Below are positions 61,159-64,000 of a DNA stretch of 64,000 nucleotides, piece after piece. The position numbers and the translations under genes were made by a program. The stretch covers positions 62,001 through 126,000 of the forward strand of contig NZ_JAMBPQ010000005.1 of assembly GCF_024206495.1 (NCBI RefSeq). The letters are read 5' to 3'. How positions within the stretch are numbered: the first letter of the stretch is position 1; each line of letters begins with the position of its first letter. The notes under the pieces were generated by a model that was not told the DNA's origin, did no database searches, and saw only the letters and a program-made list of their open reading frames with translations. This DNA comes from Paraburkholderia sp. CNPSo 3272. Its GTDB lineage: Bacteria; Pseudomonadota; Gammaproteobacteria; Burkholderiales; Burkholderiaceae.

Positions 61159-64000
61159 TCAGGTCGCCCCGCTCGCCATCCCCGAAGACCGCGACGGCGG
61201 CCGCTCTTCCTTGCCAAACATCACCATGTACAGGGCCGGCAGGAACACGAGGGTCAGCAGCGTCGCCACCAGCAAGCCGCCCATGATCGCGAAGGCCATG
61301 GCGCCCCAGAACACCGTGGGCGCGATCGGGATCAGACCAAGCACGGTCGAGATCGAGGTCAACATCATTGGCCGGATGCGCGATGTGCCCGAAGCGACAA
61401 CGGCCTCCAGTACGCCCATGCCCTCGTGTCGAAAAGTCTCGATCTGCACGATCAGGATCAGGCCGTTCTTGGCGATCATGCCGATCAACGCGAGAATGCC
61501 CAGAATGGCGACGAAACCAAGCGGCCGGTTGAAAACCAGCAGCGCGAGCACCACGCCGATCAGGCCCAGTGGCATCACCGAGACCACCATGGCCAGGCGC
61601 TTGAAGCTCACCAGCAACAGCATCATGCTCGTCAGCATCAGCACGATCATCACCGGGACCACGGCAAATACCGAGGCTTGCGAAATCGCGCTTTCCTCGA
61701 AGATGCCGCCAGTCGCGACGTGGTAACCCTTGGGCAGCTTCGCGTTGAACGCATCGATCTTCGAAGCGAGCGTTGCGACGACTTCGTCGGGCAGCTCCCC
61801 ATGCATCACGTCGGCGCGCACCGTGAGCGTCGGTACGCGGTTTCGCCGCCATATCAGCGGCGACTCCTGTTCCTCCGTGAACGTCGCGAACTGACTGAGT
61901 GGAACCATGCGCCCGCTCGGCGTGGGCACCTGCAGCGTACTCAGTGACTGCACCGTCAGCGGCTGCTCTTCCTGCGCGCGTGCCACGACGTTGACGAGGT
62001 AGATGTCGTCGCGTATCTGCGTGAGTGGCGTTCCGGTAATGACGGTGTTCATGATGGCGGCCAGCGCGGCGGAACTCACGCCGAGCTGACGCGCTTCATC
62101 CTGGTTGATGTGGATGCGGATCTGCCGGGCCGGCTCCATCCAGTCGAAATTGATGTGGCGCGTTCGCTCGTCGGAACCCACGATACCGGCCAGATCGAGT
62201 GCGGCCCTGCGCACCTGCGCCGGATCGGGGCCCGAGACGCGATACTGCAGCGGCCACCCCACCGGCGGTCCTAGTTCCAGCGGCGACACGCGGGCGACGA
62301 TACCCGGAAACTGTTCACTCAGTGTCTTCTCCAGTTTCAATTGCAGCCGGTCCCGCGCCTCGAGACTTTTCGCGACCACGATGACCTGTGCGAAAAACGG
62401 ATTAGGCAGCTGAACATTGAGGGTAAGAATAAAGCGCACTGCGCCGCGGCCCACATAGCTGCTGAAGTGATCGACATCGGGATCGCTTTTCAAAATGGCT
62501 TCGAGTCGCGCGACCTGGTCCGCGGTCGCGTGGATGGACGCGTTCTGGCGCAAGGTCAGATCCACCGTCAGCTCCGGCCGGTCCGAGGCGGGAAAGAACT
62601 GCCGCGGCACGAACCGGACGAGGAAGATCGACAGCACGAACGCCGCGAGCGTGACGGCAATCGTCAACCACCTGAGCCGCAGCGCGCCGCGCAGGAAGCG
62701 GTCATAGGCCATGAGCATCTTGCCGGGCTTGCGCGGCTCCTTTTCGGCCTTGGGCGCTTTCAGGATTGCGACACCGACTAGCGGCGAGAAAATCACCGCA
62801 CCGAACCACGACGCGAGCAGCGCGATGGCGACTACCGCAAAAATAGAAAACGTATATTCGCCGGCCGAACTTTTTGCGAAGCCAATCGGCACGAAACTGG
62901 AAATCGACACGAGCGTGCCGATCAGCATTGGCGCGGCCAGCGTACGGTACGCGAACGTCGCCGCCTGATCCTTGCTGTCACCGGCGGCGAGACGGTTGAT
63001 CATGGCGTCGACGGTGGTCATGGCGTCGTCGACCAGCAGGGTCAGCGCGATGATCAGCGCCCCCAGCGAGACCCGGTGCAGGTCGATGTGCACGACGTCC
63101 ATGATCCCGAAGACAATCGCCAGCGTCAGCGGGATAGACAATGCCACTACCGTCCCCGGTCGTATGCCCAAACTCACGAAGCTGCACACCAGGATGATGA
63201 TGATCGCTTGCCAGAGCGACGCCATGAAGTCGTTGATCGCCACGTCGACGGTATCTGACTGATTGGCGACCAGGAACGGCTCGATGCCAGCTGGCAGGTT
63301 CGCGGTGGCGTCAGCCATCTCGGCCTTCAGGTTGCGACCGAGCGCCAGTATGTCGCCCGAATCGCGCATGGCGATCGCGAGGCCGATGGCCGGCCTGCCG
63401 TTGACGCGGAACATTGGCTGTGGAGGGTCGGTGAAGCCGCGTCTCACGGTGGCGATGTCGCCGAGGCGCACGATGCGCCCTCCCAGCACGAGGTTGACAT
63501 TCTCGATGTCGCGTTCGGAATCGAAGGCGCCCGTCACCCTGAAGAACACCCGCTCCTGCCCGGTTTGCAGGACGCCGGTCGGCCTGATGAGATTTTGGGC
63601 TCTCAATGCGGCGACGATGGTCGGGTAGTCCAGACGCAAGCCCGCCAGACGGGTGGTCGAGAATTCGATGTAGATCTGTTCGTCCTGTGCGCCCAGGACC
63701 TCGATCTTCGACACGTCCGGCACCAGCAGCAGGCGCGAGCGAATCGCCTCGACGCGATCGCGCAACTCGCGCATGTTGTAGCCGTCGGCGGTGAAGCCGT
63801 AGATGATGCCGTAGGTGTCGCCGAAGTCGTCGTTGAAGAACGGCCCGAGCGTTCCCGCCGGGAGCGTTTGTCGCATATCGTCCACGTTTTTGCGAACCTG
63901 ATACCAGACGTCCTGGACTTCGGAGGGTGGCGTGGACTGCAGAAGATCGACGAAGATTGTCGTCTGACCCGCTGTCGTATAGCTGCGTATGCGATCCAGG
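61159..64000 (-). CDS. RND-family efflux permease, N-terminus outside the window
   Basis: The window holds the last 946 residues of a roughly 1030-residue AcrB/MdtB-like proton-driven pump; the open frame continues past the right edge. The proton-relay residues are present: Asp-Asp in TM4 (TLLVDDAMTTVDAMINR) and the TM10 Lys (IGMIAKNGLILIVQIETF). The two periplasmic porter regions and two sets of membrane helices follow the standard repeat. The C-terminus is short and charged (KEERPPSRSSGMASGAT). The membrane-fusion protein is presumably upstream, outside the window. The outer-membrane factor at 54010 is a likely partner. Confidence 0.93.
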   Translation of the reverse strand, partial: LDRIRSYTTAGQTTIFVDLLQSTPPSEVQDVWYQVRKNVDDMRQTLPAGTLGPFFNDDFGDTYGIIYGFTADGYNMRELRDRVEAIRSRLLLVPDVSKIEVLGAQDEQIYIEFSTTRLAGLRLDYPTIVAALRAQNLIRPTGVLQTGQERVFFRVTGAFDSERDIENVNLVLGGRIVRLGDIATVRRGFTDPPQPMFRVNGRPAIGLAIAMRDSGDILALGRNLKAEMADATANLPAGIEPFLVANQSDTVDVAINDFMASLWQAIIIILVCSFVSLGIRPGTVVALSIPLTLAIVFGIMDVVHIDLHRVSLGALIIALTLLVDDAMTTVDAMINRLAAGDSKDQAATFAYRTLAAPMLIGTLVSISSFVPIGFAKSSAGEYTFSIFAVVAIALLASWFGAVIFSPLVGVAILKAPKAEKEPRKPGKMLMAYDRFLRGALRLRWLTIAVTLAAFVLSIFLVRFVPRQFFPASDRPELTVDLTLRQNASIHATADQVARLEAILKSDPDVDHFSSYVGRGAVRFILTLNVQLPNPFFAQVIVVAKSLEARDRLQLKLEKTLSEQFPGIVARVSPLELGPPVGWPLQYRVSGPDPAQVRRAALDLAGIVGSDERTRHINFDWMEPARQIRIHINQDEARQLGVSSAALAAIMNTVITGTPLTQIRDDIYLVNVVARAQEEQPLTVQSLSTLQVPTPSGRMVPLSQFATFTEEQESPLIWRRNRVPTLTVRADVMHGELPDEVVATLASKIDAFNAKLPKGYHVATGGIFEESAISQASVFAVVPVMIVLMLTSMMLLLVSFKRLAMVVSVMPLGLIGVVLALLVFNRPLGFVAILGILALIGMIAKNGLILIVQIETFRHEGMGVLEAVVASGTSRIRPMMLTSISTVLGLIPIAPTVFWGAMAFAIMGGLLVATLLTLVFLPALYMVMFGKEERPPSRSSGMASGAT

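Overview
The window is a high-GC chromosomal segment whose gene families, codon use and gene content point to a betaproteobacterium of the Burkholderia/Paraburkholderia/Caballeronia group. This is inferred from protein resemblance and context, not from a marker gene. No rRNA, tRNA, CRISPR array, transposase or phage gene was seen. Several gene remnants (ketosynthase, M20 hydrolase, LysR and IclR fragments, a chimeric choline-binding protein and a frameshifted methyltransferase) show that the stretches between the intact operons have been repeatedly rearranged.

Layout. Bases 1-3640 look like the worn edge of a polyketide/aryl-polyene-type cluster: the tail of a SnoaL-like cyclase, a flavin oxidoreductase, a frameshifted methyltransferase, two tandem secreted paralogues and the 3' end of a ketosynthase. 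Bases 3765-8850 hold a LysE exporter, a choline-binding-protein chimera, and the divergent metR/metE pair with an inverted repeat between them. Bases 8878-14740 hold an MFS transporter plus acyl-CoA ligase pair, a DUF4142 protein, a TMEM175-type channel, a cytochrome b and a short H-NS-like protein. Bases 14841-22379 are a complete glucarate catabolic locus: transporter, lactonase, glucarate dehydratase, 5-dehydro-4-deoxyglucarate dehydratase, 2,5-dioxovalerate dehydrogenase and a FadR-type regulator. Three similar operator-like sites lie at its promoters.

Bases 22819-28954 form a terminal-oxidase operon: three multihaem cytochromes c around a ba3-type oxidase, then OsmC and cupin genes, ending at a strong terminator. 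A di-haem peroxidase faces it. Bases 31261-35961 carry a small secreted protein, two drug-type MFS exporters, a DUF302 protein and an ArsR regulator. Bases 36467-42098 are a compact operon for an amino-acid-type ABC importer, a histidine-ammonia-lyase homologue that lacks the MIO-forming Ala-Ser-Gly triad, and a HutC-type repressor with a candidate operator in front. Bases 42477-53890 contain 4-hydroxyphenylpyruvate dioxygenase, an MscS channel, arginine deiminase with an arginine/ornithine antiporter, a second such antiporter, a CDF-like protein without obvious metal ligands, an alkaline-ceramidase-like membrane protein and a membrane-anchored alpha/beta hydrolase.

The most unusual part is 52319-64000, all on the minus strand. 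An RND efflux permease (running off the window) is followed by a seven-gene Mrp-like cation/proton antiporter module (E, F, G, DUF4040-B fusion, C, D and a second D-like subunit), then a NodT-type outer-membrane factor and a lipase-like hydrolase. An Mrp-type module lying between the inner- and outer-membrane parts of an RND pump suggests a physically or energetically coupled export system. That is the best candidate here for an undescribed system. The second candidate is the MIO-less ammonia-lyase operon, for which an ergothionase-like trimethylamine lyase is the closest precedent I know.
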